NCBI RefSeq assembly: GCF_003544815.1
Contig: NZ_CP032100.1
Coordinates: 1,736,001-1,800,000, forward strand
Source of the DNA: Arcobacter suis CECT 7833
Lineage (GTDB): Bacteria > Campylobacterota > Campylobacteria > Campylobacterales > Arcobacteraceae
DNA: 64,000 nt
Direction of reading: 5' to 3'
The notes below the pieces were generated by a model that ran no database searches, was not told the origin of the DNA, and saw only the letters and a list, made by a program, of their open reading frames with translations. Position 1 is the stretch's first letter. Each line of letters starts with the position of its first letter. Made by a program: the position numbers and the translations under genes. This document shows positions 9,095 through 19,200 of the stretch, one piece after another.

Positions 9095-10951
9095 TTGAAA
9101 AATCTCTCTTTAATTGTTCTTATATTTTTGTTAATTATCTCCGCTTTGATATTTAACTTATTTGATGCTAACAAAAAAATAGATAACTACTTTGAACTGA
9201 ACAATCAAATAATTCATATATCTCAATTAAATACCAAACTGCAAGAATTTTCAAAAAACAATCTTAGTTCACAAAATTACAAAGAAATACAAATTGATAT
9301 TAATACAATTAAAAATATTTTTTTTAATATTGAAAATAACAAAAATTATATTCAGCACAAAAAAACTAATTTTTATAAAAAAATATTATCAATAAAAATT
9401 CTTATTGAAGAAGAAATCGAAATAATTGAAAAAATGAATTCATTTAATATCATATTTAATAATTCAATCAAAAATATACAAATACTTAAATCAAAAATTG
9501 ATCACAATAAATTTGATAAATTTTATAATATAGCTTTAACTTTGAATTATCAAAAAAGTATTGATATTTTTGAAATAAAAAATGAATTAAATAGTATTGG
9601 TTTTTCAAATAAACAAGAAGAAGATTTTATCTCTAATATCAATGTTATATTTGATTATTATACAAAAAAAGAAGATTTCCAAACTCAAATTAGCAATTTG
9701 AATTTATTTAATGAAATTAATACTTTACATAATATATTTGAATTTTATATGCAAGATATTATTAAAAATATCAAAAAATCAATGATTATTTTTATTGTTT
9801 TATTATCAATTTCTATTCTTTTATTTATTTATTATGCATATAGTGTGTTAAAAAATAAAATGGATTTGGATAAATTTAAAAATGCTTTGGATATTAGTGA
9901 TAATATTATTATAATCACTGATGAAAAGCATAATATAAAATATGTAAACCAAGGTTTTGAAAAAACTACAGGTTATACAAAAGAAGAAGTAATTGGCAAA
10001 AAGCCATCAATTTTAAATTCTGGATTACTGGATAAAAAATTCTTTGATAATCTAAAAAGTACTATAAATAATGGTGAAAAATGGAATGGCGAGTTTATAA
10101 ATAGAAATAAATTTGGGAAAATAACATATGAAAAAACTTCAATTACTCCAATAAAAAATCAGCATAATAAAATTGTAGAATTTTTAGCAATAAAACTTGA
10201 TATTACAAAAGAAAAAGAGTATCAAAATATTTTAACTCAACAATCAAAAATGGTATCAATGGGAGAATTATTAGAAAACATCGCTCACCAATGGAGACAA
10301 CCTTTATCAATTATTAGTTCTTTGTCTTCTAGTATGTTAATCCAATTTCAATATGCAAATCCTTCAAAAGAAGAGTTACAAACATCATTTGAAAAGATAT
10401 TTGAAACTACTCAAAAATTATCAAACACAATAGATGATTTAAAAAACTTTTTTGATAAAAATGAAGAAATTGTTGCTTTTGAAATAGGAACAACCATAGA
10501 AAAAGCTATTAATTTATTTAACATCAAACTTGAATTTAATGAAGTACAAGTTGAATTTGAAAAAATTAACAATTGTATTTTAGAAGGAAAAGAGAGTGAA
10601 TTTATTCAAGTTATTTTAAATATTTTGAATAACTCTTTTGATGCTTTTAAACATAAAAATATTAAAAATAAAATCATAAGAATCAATACAAATATTGAAG
10701 ATAATTATTTAAAAATAGCTATAAGTGACAATGCAGGAGGAACTAATTCAAATATTTTAGACAAAATGTTTGAGCTTTATTTTACAACTAAACACAAAGC
10801 TATTGGAACAGGAATTGGTCTTTATATGGTTTATCAAATAATCACTTACCATTTAAAAGGTAGAGTTTATGCAAAAAACAGTTGTTTAATTACCCAAGAA
10901 AAAGAAGAAAATAAAGGAATCTCAATAATAATTGAGATTCCTCTAAACTAA
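9095..10951 (+). CDS. membrane sensor histidine kinase with PAS domain
   Basis: A 618-aa kinase. Residues 5-24 and about 229-251 are membrane helices enclosing a ~200-residue, asparagine/lysine-rich, all-helical periplasmic sensor region. A PAS domain follows (~262-375; YVNQGFEKTTGYTKEEVIGK), then an H-box with phosphoacceptor His398 (IAHQWRQPLS), an N-box (NILNNSFDAF) and G-boxes (ISDNAGG, GTGIGLYMVY). The TTG start is set by AAGGA at spacing 8. It diverges from the eut operon and has no adjacent response regulator; control of eut genes is a possibility from position only. Confidence 0.9.
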   Translation: MKNLSLIVLIFLLIISALIFNLFDANKKIDNYFELNNQIIHISQLNTKLQEFSKNNLSSQNYKEIQIDINTIKNIFFNIENNKNYIQHKKTNFYKKILSIKILIEEEIEIIEKMNSFNIIFNNSIKNIQILKSKIDHNKFDKFYNIALTLNYQKSIDIFEIKNELNSIGFSNKQEEDFISNINVIFDYYTKKEDFQTQISNLNLFNEINTLHNIFEFYMQDIIKNIKKSMIIFIVLLSISILLFIYYAYSVLKNKMDLDKFKNALDISDNIIIITDEKHNIKYVNQGFEKTTGYTKEEVIGKKPSILNSGLLDKKFFDNLKSTINNGEKWNGEFINRNKFGKITYEKTSITPIKNQHNKIVEFLAIKLDITKEKEYQNILTQQSKMVSMGELLENIAHQWRQPLSIISSLSSSMLIQFQYANPSKEELQTSFEKIFETTQKLSNTIDDLKNFFDKNEEIVAFEIGTTIEKAINLFNIKLEFNEVQVEFEKINNCILEGKESEFIQVILNILNNSFDAFKHKNIKNKIIRINTNIEDNYLKIAISDNAGGTNSNILDKMFELYFTTKHKAIGTGIGLYMVYQIITYHLKGRVYAKNSCLITQEKEENKGISIIIEIPLN

Positions 10952-10952
10952 A

Positions 10953-11666
10953 TTATAAAAATACTTTTACAATAACTTGAATAGCTAAAGCTGAAAGTAA
11001 TACTTTTAAAATCATAGTAAATTTTTTACCATCTATTTTATCTCTTAGTTTTGTAGCAACCCAACTTCCACTAATTGCACCAATAATCATAGCAACTATC
11101 ACTCCAATATAATCAAAAAATACAAAACCAAAATACATAAATACAAATACTTTTAAAATATGTGTAATACTCATAAGTGCAGCTCCAGTTGCTACAACTT
11201 TATTTTTATCTTCGTAATCTTTGAATAAAAGTGTCATAGTAAGTGGTCCAGTAGCTCCTACAACCATTGAAAGACCTGTTTGAAAAAAACCTGCAAGGAA
11301 ATAACTCTCGTATCTTTTGATTTTTTCATTAAATTTTTCTGACCATAAAGACAATAAAATATAAACTCCAATAAATAAAGGAACATATTCAAGGGAAATT
11401 AGATTTAAAACTGCTGCAAACATTCCAATACCAATAGCTGAACCTAATAAAAATTTTGGAATTACTTCATATTGAACATCTTTATATCCAAATATTGCTC
11501 GACTTAAATTACTTGAAACTTGAGTCAAACCATGAATAGGTATCAAAGCATTTAAAGGTAAAAATGAAGGTAAAATTACTATTAACATCATACCTCCACC
11601 AACTCCAACAATTCCAGCAATTGTAGAAGTAAAAAATGTAATTAGTCCTAAAATCAATTCATCCAT
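10953..11666 (-). CDS. TSUP/TauE-SafE family membrane exporter
   Basis: An inner-membrane protein of the sulfite exporter TauE/SafE (TSUP) family with 7-8 hydrophobic helices. The first helix has the family motif TSTIAGIVGVGGGMMLIVILP, and a second half-repeat carries GATGPLTMTLLF. I choose the ATG at 11666 (MDELILG) because AGGA lies 8 bases upstream; an in-frame GTG at 11681 would add five residues. Members export sulfite, sulfoacetate or other anions; the substrate here is unknown. It converges on the kinase with one base between stops. Confidence 0.88.
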   Translation of the reverse strand: MDELILGLITFFTSTIAGIVGVGGGMMLIVILPSFLPLNALIPIHGLTQVSSNLSRAIFGYKDVQYEVIPKFLLGSAIGIGMFAAVLNLISLEYVPLFIGVYILLSLWSEKFNEKIKRYESYFLAGFFQTGLSMVVGATGPLTMTLLFKDYEDKNKVVATGAALMSITHILKVFVFMYFGFVFFDYIGVIVAMIIGAISGSWVATKLRDKIDGKKFTMILKVLLSALAIQVIVKVFL

Positions 11667-11762
11667 AAAAATCATCCTCACAATAAATTAGCGTAAAATA
11701 CCCTATTAAGGCTTATTTATCAAAAAAGGGGTTATAATATTTTCTTTTAAAGGGAAGAAATA

Positions 11763-11993
11763 ATGAAAAGATTACTAATAGTTACTATATTTTTAACAAA
11801 TATTTTATTTGCAAATGATACTTATAACACAGAAAATTCAGGAAAAATTGATATGCATGGTGGGAAAAGTGATAAATTAGTTCCACAAAAATTGGGAAAT
11901 ATTAATATTTCAAAACCAATATCTCCAATTGCTCCAAAAAAATTAATTGAAGATGAAAAGAAAAAAGAAGAAAAAAAGGAAATTACTAAATAA
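11763..11993 (+). CDS. small secreted protein, unknown function
   Basis: A 76-aa protein with a clear Sec signal peptide (MKRLLIVTIFLTNILFA, cleavage probably before NDTY). The mature part is polar, proline-rich in the middle (KPISPIAPKK) and ends in an E/K-rich tail, so it is probably disordered in the periplasm. Its stop overlaps the exonuclease III start as TAATG. AGGGAAGAAATA precedes the ATG. No family recognised. Confidence 0.7.
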   Translation: MKRLLIVTIFLTNILFANDTYNTENSGKIDMHGGKSDKLVPQKLGNINISKPISPIAPKKLIEDEKKKEEKKEITK

Positions 11994-12778
11994 TGGCTAC
12001 ATATAAATTTATTTCATGGAATGTAAATGGCGTAAGAGCCGTTGATAAAAAAGAGGCTTTAAAATGGATAGATGAACATGATGTTCACCTTTTAGGACTT
12101 CAAGAAACAAAATCTATGAAAGAACAAATCCCAAAAACAATTTTTAATAAACAGTTCAAAACAATGACAGCAAGTGCCTCAGCAATAAAAGGAAGAAGTG
12201 GAACTGCCCTATTTACTGATATTGAAACTACATTTGAGTGTAACTGTCCTACTGTGGATATTTTAGATGAAGGAAGAATAAACGAAGTTCATTTCACACT
12301 TGGAGATAAAGATATCGCATTTTTTAATGTATATTTTCCAAATGGTCAAAGTAAAGAAGAAAGACTGGTTTATAAAATGGAGTTTTATGATAGATTTTTA
12401 GAACATTGTGAAAGCTTAAAAAAACAAGGAAAATCAATCATAGTTTGTGGAGATGTAAATACAGCTCACAAAGAAATAGACCTAGCACGACCAAAAGCAA
12501 ATGAACAAACATCGGGATTTTTACCAATGGAGAGACAATGGATAGATAAATTTCTATCTTTTGGATATGTAGATACTTTAAGACATGTAGTTGGTGATAA
12601 AACTGACCTTTATAGCTGGTGGAGTTACCGAGCAAACGCAAGAGAAAATAATGTTGGCTGGAGAATCGATTATTTTTATGTAAGTGAAGATTTAAAAGAT
12701 TATGTTAAAGATGCCTATATTTTGGCTGATATTTATGGAAGTGACCATTGCCCAATTGCTTTAGAGATGGAATTTTAA
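11993..12778 (+). CDS. xth: exodeoxyribonuclease III (AP endonuclease)
   Basis: A 261-aa member of the exonuclease III/APE1 family, which cuts DNA at abasic sites and removes 3' blocks. Active-site landmarks: Asn10 and Asn12 region WNVNG, metal-binding Glu38 in LGLQETK, GDVNTAH (~149-155), the family loop WWSYRANARENNVGWRIDY and catalytic GSDHCP near the C-terminus. It is translationally coupled to the small secreted protein, an odd pairing whose logic is not obvious. Confidence 0.96.
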   Translation: MATYKFISWNVNGVRAVDKKEALKWIDEHDVHLLGLQETKSMKEQIPKTIFNKQFKTMTASASAIKGRSGTALFTDIETTFECNCPTVDILDEGRINEVHFTLGDKDIAFFNVYFPNGQSKEERLVYKMEFYDRFLEHCESLKKQGKSIIVCGDVNTAHKEIDLARPKANEQTSGFLPMERQWIDKFLSFGYVDTLRHVVGDKTDLYSWWSYRANARENNVGWRIDYFYVSEDLKDYVKDAYILADIYGSDHCPIALEMEF

Positions 12779-12793
12779 CAAAAAAGTTGAAAT

Positions 12794-13348
12794 ATGAAAA
12801 ACAGTATAACAAACAGATATGATAAAAACTCTAACGATGAACTTGTAATAAATATTTCAGCATCAAAAGTTGAAGATTTATTTGAGGATTATGATAAAAA
12901 ATCTACTTTTATTAAAAAAGATTTAAAAGAATCCCTAGAAAAGTATCTAATAGAAAGTGTAGAGGAAATAGGAGAACATCCATTTATTATCAAATTCTAT
13001 TTTGATGAAATATCAAATGAAGAATCAAACCAAAAAGTGCAAAATAGTATAAAAGATTATTTTGAATATTTACAATATTGGGAACATAAAAAGATGACTG
13101 TTCAGATAAAAAACTCTTTTATTTTTCTTCTTGTTGGTTTTATTTTTGTTTCTATCTCTTTTAATTTAGCTGAAAATGAAGAGTTCTTTTTTAGGCTTAT
13201 TTCTGAGGGTTCAATGGTTGCTGGTTGGGTTTCTCTTTGGGAAGCTTTGGCAACAATCTTGATAAAATGGTTGCCCTTGAGAAATAAACTAAAAATATTT
13301 AGAAATATTTCTACTGCTAAAATAGAATTTAATCAAATAAAAGAGTAA
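12794..13348 (+). CDS. membrane protein of unknown function
   Basis: A 184-aa protein. The first ~105 residues are charged and soluble (ISASKVEDLFEDYDKKS, IIKFYFDEIS). Two hydrophobic segments follow (about 106-124 and 137-158), with a polar C-terminal tail. Its 3' end overlaps the convergent MarR gene by 16 bases. No family recognised. Confidence 0.7.
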   Translation: MKNSITNRYDKNSNDELVINISASKVEDLFEDYDKKSTFIKKDLKESLEKYLIESVEEIGEHPFIIKFYFDEISNEESNQKVQNSIKDYFEYLQYWEHKKMTVQIKNSFIFLLVGFIFVSISFNLAENEEFFFRLISEGSMVAGWVSLWEALATILIKWLPLRNKLKIFRNISTAKIEFNQIKE

Positions 13349-13809
13349 GTGATTTTTGAAAGAATATTTTTCAAATCTTCTTTCTCTTTTTGAGTTAAAA
13401 TACTAAATTTTTTTTCTTTAGCTTTTGCAATTTCTACCATACAATTTTCTATTAACTCTCTACCTTGCATAGTTAAACTTATAAGCATACTTCTTTTATC
13501 ACTAGAAGATGCTTCTCTTTTAATGAGGTTTCTTTCTTCAAGTTTTTTTAAAACTTTTGTCATTCCTCCAGAAGAAAATATCGTTGCATCATATAAATCA
13601 GTTGGTGATAAAGGGTTATCATCAAAATATAAAGAAGCTAATACATCAATATGAGAATGTAATAAATCATATTGTGTTTTAAAAAAATGCTCACTTTCAT
13701 TAAACATATTTTTATGAATTAATGTTATTGGTAAAGTTAATGCAAAAATCTCAAATTCTCTTGATTTGATGGTAGTATTATAAAATTTATCTATGTGTTT
13801 TCTTTTCAT
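13333..13809 (-). CDS. MarR family transcriptional regulator
   Basis: A 158-aa winged-helix protein. The DNA-binding core is LYFDDNPLSPTDLYDATIFSSGGMTKVLKKLEERNLIKREASSSDKRSMLISLT (roughly residues 61-114), with the DKRS turn of the MarR wing; flanking helices form the dimer interface. It diverges from a TolC-adaptor-RND efflux operon with a perfect palindrome between them, so it most likely represses the pump (and itself) and releases DNA when a toxic ligand binds. Confidence 0.92.
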   Translation of the reverse strand: MKRKHIDKFYNTTIKSREFEIFALTLPITLIHKNMFNESEHFFKTQYDLLHSHIDVLASLYFDDNPLSPTDLYDATIFSSGGMTKVLKKLEERNLIKREASSSDKRSMLISLTMQGRELIENCMVEIAKAKEKKFSILTQKEKEDLKNILSKITYSFI

Positions 13810-13840
13810 GCTGAAATTCTAGCTAAATTATTATTAATAC

Positions 13841-13868
13841 AAATTTATCTTTCTAGAAAGATAAATTT
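13841..13868. promoter_or_regulatory. 28-bp perfect palindrome, probable MarR operator
   Basis: The half-site AAATTTATCTTTC is followed by central TA and its exact reverse complement. It lies 31 bases upstream of the marR start and 50 bases upstream of the tolC start, where one bound dimer could block both promoters. Length and AT-rich symmetry fit MarR-family operators. Confidence 0.8.
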
Positions 13869-13918
13869 AAGTTCTTTTATTCTAAAATCTAAAATCAAAA
13901 AAATTATAAGGAGTTATT

Positions 13919-15151
13919 TTGAAAAAAATATATTTTATTTTTTTAATTCCTCTTTTTTTATCCGCTCAGAATTTGGAAGAGTTAATTAATTTATCTATAC
14001 AAAATAAACTAGTTGATTCTTCTCAAAAGAGTTTAGATTCAATAAAAGATGAATATGAAAGCGTAAAAAGTGGTTATATGCCAAGCTTAGATGTTGGAGC
14101 AGGTCATTCTACAACTGATAAAGAAACAGCTAGTGTCCCTAAAAAATCATCAAAAGTTTATGGAAGTTTGAGTTATGAACTTTATGATGGTGGTAAAAAA
14201 TCTGATACCTATGATAGTTATGAATCATCTATAAAAGGTAGTGAACAATCAGTAGAAGCATTAAAAAATGATATTTCATTGGATGTTATAAATTATTACT
14301 ACAAATATCTATCTTATATTTCACAAAAAGATGCAAAAATAAAAGAGATAGAACAGCTAGAATCGCAATTAACAAGATTATCAAGATTTTTAGATGCAGG
14401 TACAACAACAGAAGATGAAGTTCAAAAAATTATTTCAAGATTAGAAAATTCAAAAGTTACTTTACAGGAAATAGAACTTGAAATGATAACTATAACTCAT
14501 AATTTAGAGTATATTACAGGACAAACTGTTTCAATTGATGCAGGTTCAAATGTAAAAGAACTAGAAAATGATGCTCAAACTGATTTAAGATTTGATTTAA
14601 AATCTACAGAATTTAACTTAGAATCAAAACTTGCAAGTGCAAGAAGTGAAAAAAGTGGTTATTTACCAACAATAACACTTGATAATACATATTCATATTA
14701 TGATTCAAATTTTGATAATAGTACATATGAAAGCAATGCTTTAGATCATCAAAATGTTTTATCTGCAAATTTAAAATGGAATATATTTTCTTTTGGAGAA
14801 ACTAAATATAAATATGAATCAAAATATAAAGATTATTTAAGTTCAAAATCAAAATATGAATATGAAAAAAATAAAGGTAATGTTGATTTACAATTAGCAC
14901 TTAAATCTTATGATATTTCAAAAGCAAAAATTAAATCTTCAGAAGCTAATTTAAAAGCTGCAACTACAGCCTATGATGTAATCAAATCAAAATATGAAAG
15001 TGGATTGATTGATAATGTATCATTTTTAGAAAGTTTAAGTGAAAAATATACAGCGCTTAGCCAGTTAAAAACATCGCAAAATGATTTAGAAATCAAAAAA
15101 GCAAAAATACTTTACTATAGTGGTAAAAAATTAGAGGAATATATAAAATGA
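13919..15151 (+). CDS. TolC-like outer membrane efflux protein
   Basis: A 410-aa outer-membrane channel subunit with signal peptide KKIYFIFLIPLFLSA and two repeated OEP-type coiled-coil halves (e.g. YELYDGGKKSDTYDSYE, LKWNIFSFGETKYKYESKYKDY). The start is TTG at 13919, set by GGAG seven bases upstream. It overlaps the adaptor gene by 4 bases (ATGA). First gene of the MarR-controlled tripartite pump; trimerises as an exit duct. Confidence 0.92.
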   Translation: MKKIYFIFLIPLFLSAQNLEELINLSIQNKLVDSSQKSLDSIKDEYESVKSGYMPSLDVGAGHSTTDKETASVPKKSSKVYGSLSYELYDGGKKSDTYDSYESSIKGSEQSVEALKNDISLDVINYYYKYLSYISQKDAKIKEIEQLESQLTRLSRFLDAGTTTEDEVQKIISRLENSKVTLQEIELEMITITHNLEYITGQTVSIDAGSNVKELENDAQTDLRFDLKSTEFNLESKLASARSEKSGYLPTITLDNTYSYYDSNFDNSTYESNALDHQNVLSANLKWNIFSFGETKYKYESKYKDYLSSKSKYEYEKNKGNVDLQLALKSYDISKAKIKSSEANLKAATTAYDVIKSKYESGLIDNVSFLESLSEKYTALSQLKTSQNDLEIKKAKILYYSGKKLEEYIK

Positions 15152-16203
15152 GAAAATCAATAATAGCAATAGCATTTATTTTTTTAGGATTAAATACATT
15201 AAATGCAGAAGAGACAAAAGTAGTAGCTGAAGCCCCTGCTTTACCTGTTCAAACTTTTACAGTAACAAAACAAGAAAATACTACAAGTAAAACTTATCCA
15301 ACTATTTTAAAAGCATATGAACAAGTTAATGTTATGGCAAGGGTTACTGGAATATTAAAAGAAAAACATTTTAAAGAAGGTGATTTTGTAAAAAAAGGAG
15401 CTTTACTTTATAAAATAGAGCCTGATACTTATTTAGCAAACCTAAATATAAAAAAAGCTGAATTTACAAAAGCAAAAAAAGATTATGAAAGAGCAAAATC
15501 TCTAATAGCTTCAAAATCTATCAGTTTACAAGCTTTTGATGATTATACATATCAATATGAAAGCTCAAAAGCGGCACTAGATGAAGCACAAATAAACCTT
15601 AATTATACAAATGTAACAGCTCCAATTGATGGAATTATTGGAATTAAAAAATTTGATATTGGTGATTTAGTAGGGAAGAATGATGATAGTTCACTGCTAC
15701 TTACAATTACAAATTCAAATCCTATTCATGCAGAATTTTCTTTACCTAAAGATGATATGAATGAATTTTTATCACAAATAAAAAGTAAAAAAATAAAAAT
15801 AAAATTAATCACAAATGGTAAAACTTATGAAGATGGACAAATTGATTTTATTGCACCAACAATAGATACAAATACTGATACTCTACTTTTAAGAGCAAAA
15901 TTTGATAACTCTGATAATGAATTAATAGTTGGTAATTTTACAAAAATAGAGATTTCAAATTTATCTTTAGGAGATGTTTTTATTGTTCCTGAAAATGCTG
16001 TATTAAAAACTGCTAAAGCTACTATGGTTTTTGTAGTTGATGAAAACAATATAGCAAAAGTTAGACCTGTTGTTACAGGAGATTTAGTAAAAACTGGAAT
16101 GGTTATTAAAGATGGTTTAAAACCAAATGAACAAATTGTAACTAGTAATTTTGCAAAATTAAGACCTAATACAAAAGTTCAAATACTGAATAAAGAGAAA
16201 TAA
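15148..16203 (+). CDS. RND efflux periplasmic adaptor (HlyD/AcrA family)
   Basis: A 351-aa membrane-fusion protein. Signal peptide ends LNTLNA-EE. The lipoyl halves are VNVMARVTGILKEKHFKEGD / VTAPIDGIIGIKKFDIGDLV, separated by a short alpha-hairpin (~95-150), then beta-barrel and membrane-proximal domains. No lipobox cysteine is seen, so it is probably anchored by an uncleaved signal or is soluble in the periplasm. It bridges the RND pump and the TolC-like channel. Confidence 0.93.
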   Translation: MRKSIIAIAFIFLGLNTLNAEETKVVAEAPALPVQTFTVTKQENTTSKTYPTILKAYEQVNVMARVTGILKEKHFKEGDFVKKGALLYKIEPDTYLANLNIKKAEFTKAKKDYERAKSLIASKSISLQAFDDYTYQYESSKAALDEAQINLNYTNVTAPIDGIIGIKKFDIGDLVGKNDDSSLLLTITNSNPIHAEFSLPKDDMNEFLSQIKSKKIKIKLITNGKTYEDGQIDFIAPTIDTNTDTLLLRAKFDNSDNELIVGNFTKIEISNLSLGDVFIVPENAVLKTAKATMVFVVDENNIAKVRPVVTGDLVKTGMVIKDGLKPNEQIVTSNFAKLRPNTKVQILNKEK

Positions 16204-16205
16204 TT

Positions 16206-19200
16206 ATGATTTCCTCATTTTTTATAAAAAACCCAGTTTTTGCTGGAGTTTTATCAATTATAATATTTTTAACAGGATTAATCTCTATGTTCAATCTTCC
16301 AATTGAACAATATCCAAGAGTTTTACCACCACAAATTATTGTAAGTACTTCGTATCCAGGAGCTAGTGCAGATACAATTGCTAAAACAGTTGCTGCACCA
16401 CTTGAAGAAAAAATAAATGGTGCAAAAGATATGCTTTATATGAATTCTATTGCAGAAGATAGTGGAAGATTAAGTATAAATGTATTTTTTGAAATTGGAA
16501 CAGACCCAGATAGTGCAAAAATTGATGTAAACAATAGAGTTCAAGCAGCTTTATCAAAAATGCCCGATCAAGTACAAAGACAAGGTGTTGTTGTAAGTGA
16601 AAGAAGTCCAAGTATTTTACAATTTATTATGCTTCAATCTCCAAATAACACTTATGATTCTATATATTTATCAAACTATGCTCTATTAAACTTAGTTGAA
16701 TCTTTAAAAAGGGTTAAAGGAGTTGGTGATGCAATGATTTTTGGAGCAAAAGATTACTCTATTAGAATTTGGATGGATCCTTTAAAATTATCAAAATATT
16801 CACTTGCTACAACAGATGTAATAGCTGCAATTAAAGAGCAAAATAATCAGTATGCAGCAGGAAAAATTGCTTCTGAACCAATTGCAGAAAAACAGATGTA
16901 CACATATACAATTCAAACTCCAAATAGATTTGAAAATCCTACTCAATTTGGAGATATTGTAATTAGAGCAAATGAAGATGGAAGTAGCTTAAGATTAAAA
17001 GATATTGCGAGTATTGAACTTGGAACTAGTGATTATAGTGTTGTAACAAGATTAAATAACGCACCTTCTATTCCTATTGGAATATTTTTACAAAGTGGAG
17101 CAAATGCACTTGAAACTGCTAATGCTATAAAAAAAGCTTTAGAAGATGCTAGTAAACTTTTTCCTGAAGATATAACATATAGTCTTCCTTATGATAGTAC
17201 AGATTTTATTACAGCATCAATAAATGAAGTTGTTAAAACTTTTGTTGAAGCTTTAGCTTTAGTTATTTTAATTATATTCTTATTTTTACAAAGCTGGAGA
17301 GCAACTATTATCCCACTTATTGCTGTTCCTATATCTATTATAGGAGCATTTGCTGGAATGTATGCCTTAGGATTTAGTATTAACTTATTAACTCTATTTG
17401 GTCTTGTTCTTGCAATTGGTATTGTTGTTGATGATGCTATTATTGTTATTGAAAATATCGAAAGACACATGGATGAAGGGAAAACCCCTAAAGAAGCTGC
17501 ATTTATTGCTATGAAAGAAGTAACTGGGGCTTTAATTGCAATTATCTTAGTTTTAGGAGCTGTATTTATCCCTGTTGCATTTATGAGTGGATTAAGTGGA
17601 GAGATGTATAGACAATTTGCTATTACTATTGTAATCTCTGTTTTTATCTCAGGATTTGTTGCTTTGACTTTAACGCCATCTCTTTGTGTAAAAATATTAA
17701 AAAACAAAAAACATGAACCAAAAGGCTTTTTCAAATGGTTTAATACTATGTTTGATAGAGCAACAAAAGGATATTCACTTATAGTTAAAAAAACTATTAG
17801 ATTTTCATTAATATCTGTTTTACTGTATGTTGGATTATTATTTGTATCTTATGATATGTTTAAATCTATGAAAACAGGACTTATTCCAGATGAAGATCAA
17901 GGAACTATTTTTGTATTTGGATTTAATCCTCCTGGATATTCAATATCAAAATCGTTAGAGCTTTCAGAAGAAACAAATAAAATTATTGCAGAAGATCCAA
18001 ATGTTGCTAATATAATAACTCTTGCGGGATATGATTTTACAACATCTGCTCAAAGAACACATACAGTTGCAACGATTATTAAATTAAAAGATTGGAGTAA
18101 AAGACCAAATCCAGACCAAGATGCACAAGTATTGCTAGCAAAATTTAGTAAACAACTTATGGGTACAAGTGAAGGTTTCTCCGTGGCAGTTGTTCCGCCT
18201 CCTATTATGGGTATGAGTGTTACTGGTGGATTTGATATGTATATTCAAGACAGAAAAGGTGGAAGTATTGAAGATTTAGGAAATGTAGTTAATCAAATAA
18301 TTGAAAAAGCAAAAACTAGACCTGAATTAATGGGTGTTAGAACTGCACTTGCTGCAAATATACCCCAATATAAAATTGATGTAGATACTGAAAAAGCTAA
18401 GGCTAAAGATGTAAATTTAAATGATATTTATAGCACTATAAATGCAACATTTGGAAGTTATTATGTAAATGACTTTTCACTTTATGGAAGAACATATAAA
18501 GTAAATTTACAAGCAAATGATGAATATAGAAATAATATTAATGATTTCCAATATGTTTATGTAAGATCAAATAAAGGAGAACTTCTACCTATAAACTCAT
18601 TTATAACTAGTAAAAAAATAGTTGGTGCAGATATTGTAGAGAGATTTAACCTTTTCCAAGCAGCAAAAGTATCTGGACAACCAGCAGCTGGATATAGTTC
18701 AGGAGATTCACTAAAAGCTATTGAAGAAGTTGCAAATGAAGTTTTACCAGAAGGTTATACTATTAGTTGGACAGGAACTGCTTACCAAGAAAAACAAATT
18801 GGAGGAAGTTCAGCACAAGCATTTATTTTTGGAATTATCTTCTTATTTTTAATTCTTTGTGCACTTTATGAAAGATGGTTACTACCAATTTCGGTTGTAT
18901 TAGCTGTACCATTTGCAATTTTTGGAGCAATACTTGCTACAAATTTAAGAAGTTTAGATAACAATATTTATTTTCAAATTGGACTTTTAGTTCTTGCTGG
19001 ACTTGCTGCTAAAAATGCTATTCTTATTGTTGAATTTGCCCTGCAAAAGCAAAAAGAAGGAATGAAACTTATTGATGCTGCACTTGAAGCTGCAAGAATA
19101 AGACTTAGACCAATTATCATGACTTCTTTAGCATTTACAGTTGGAGTTATGCCACTTGCTATTGGTAGTGGAGCTGGAGCTGCGAGTAAACACTCAATAG

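Noticed and set aside
10916-10941. 10-bp inverted repeat ggaatctcaa/ttgagattcc
   Set aside because: Inside the kinase coding sequence and without a T-tract; could help termination at the convergent ends, but not supported enough to list.
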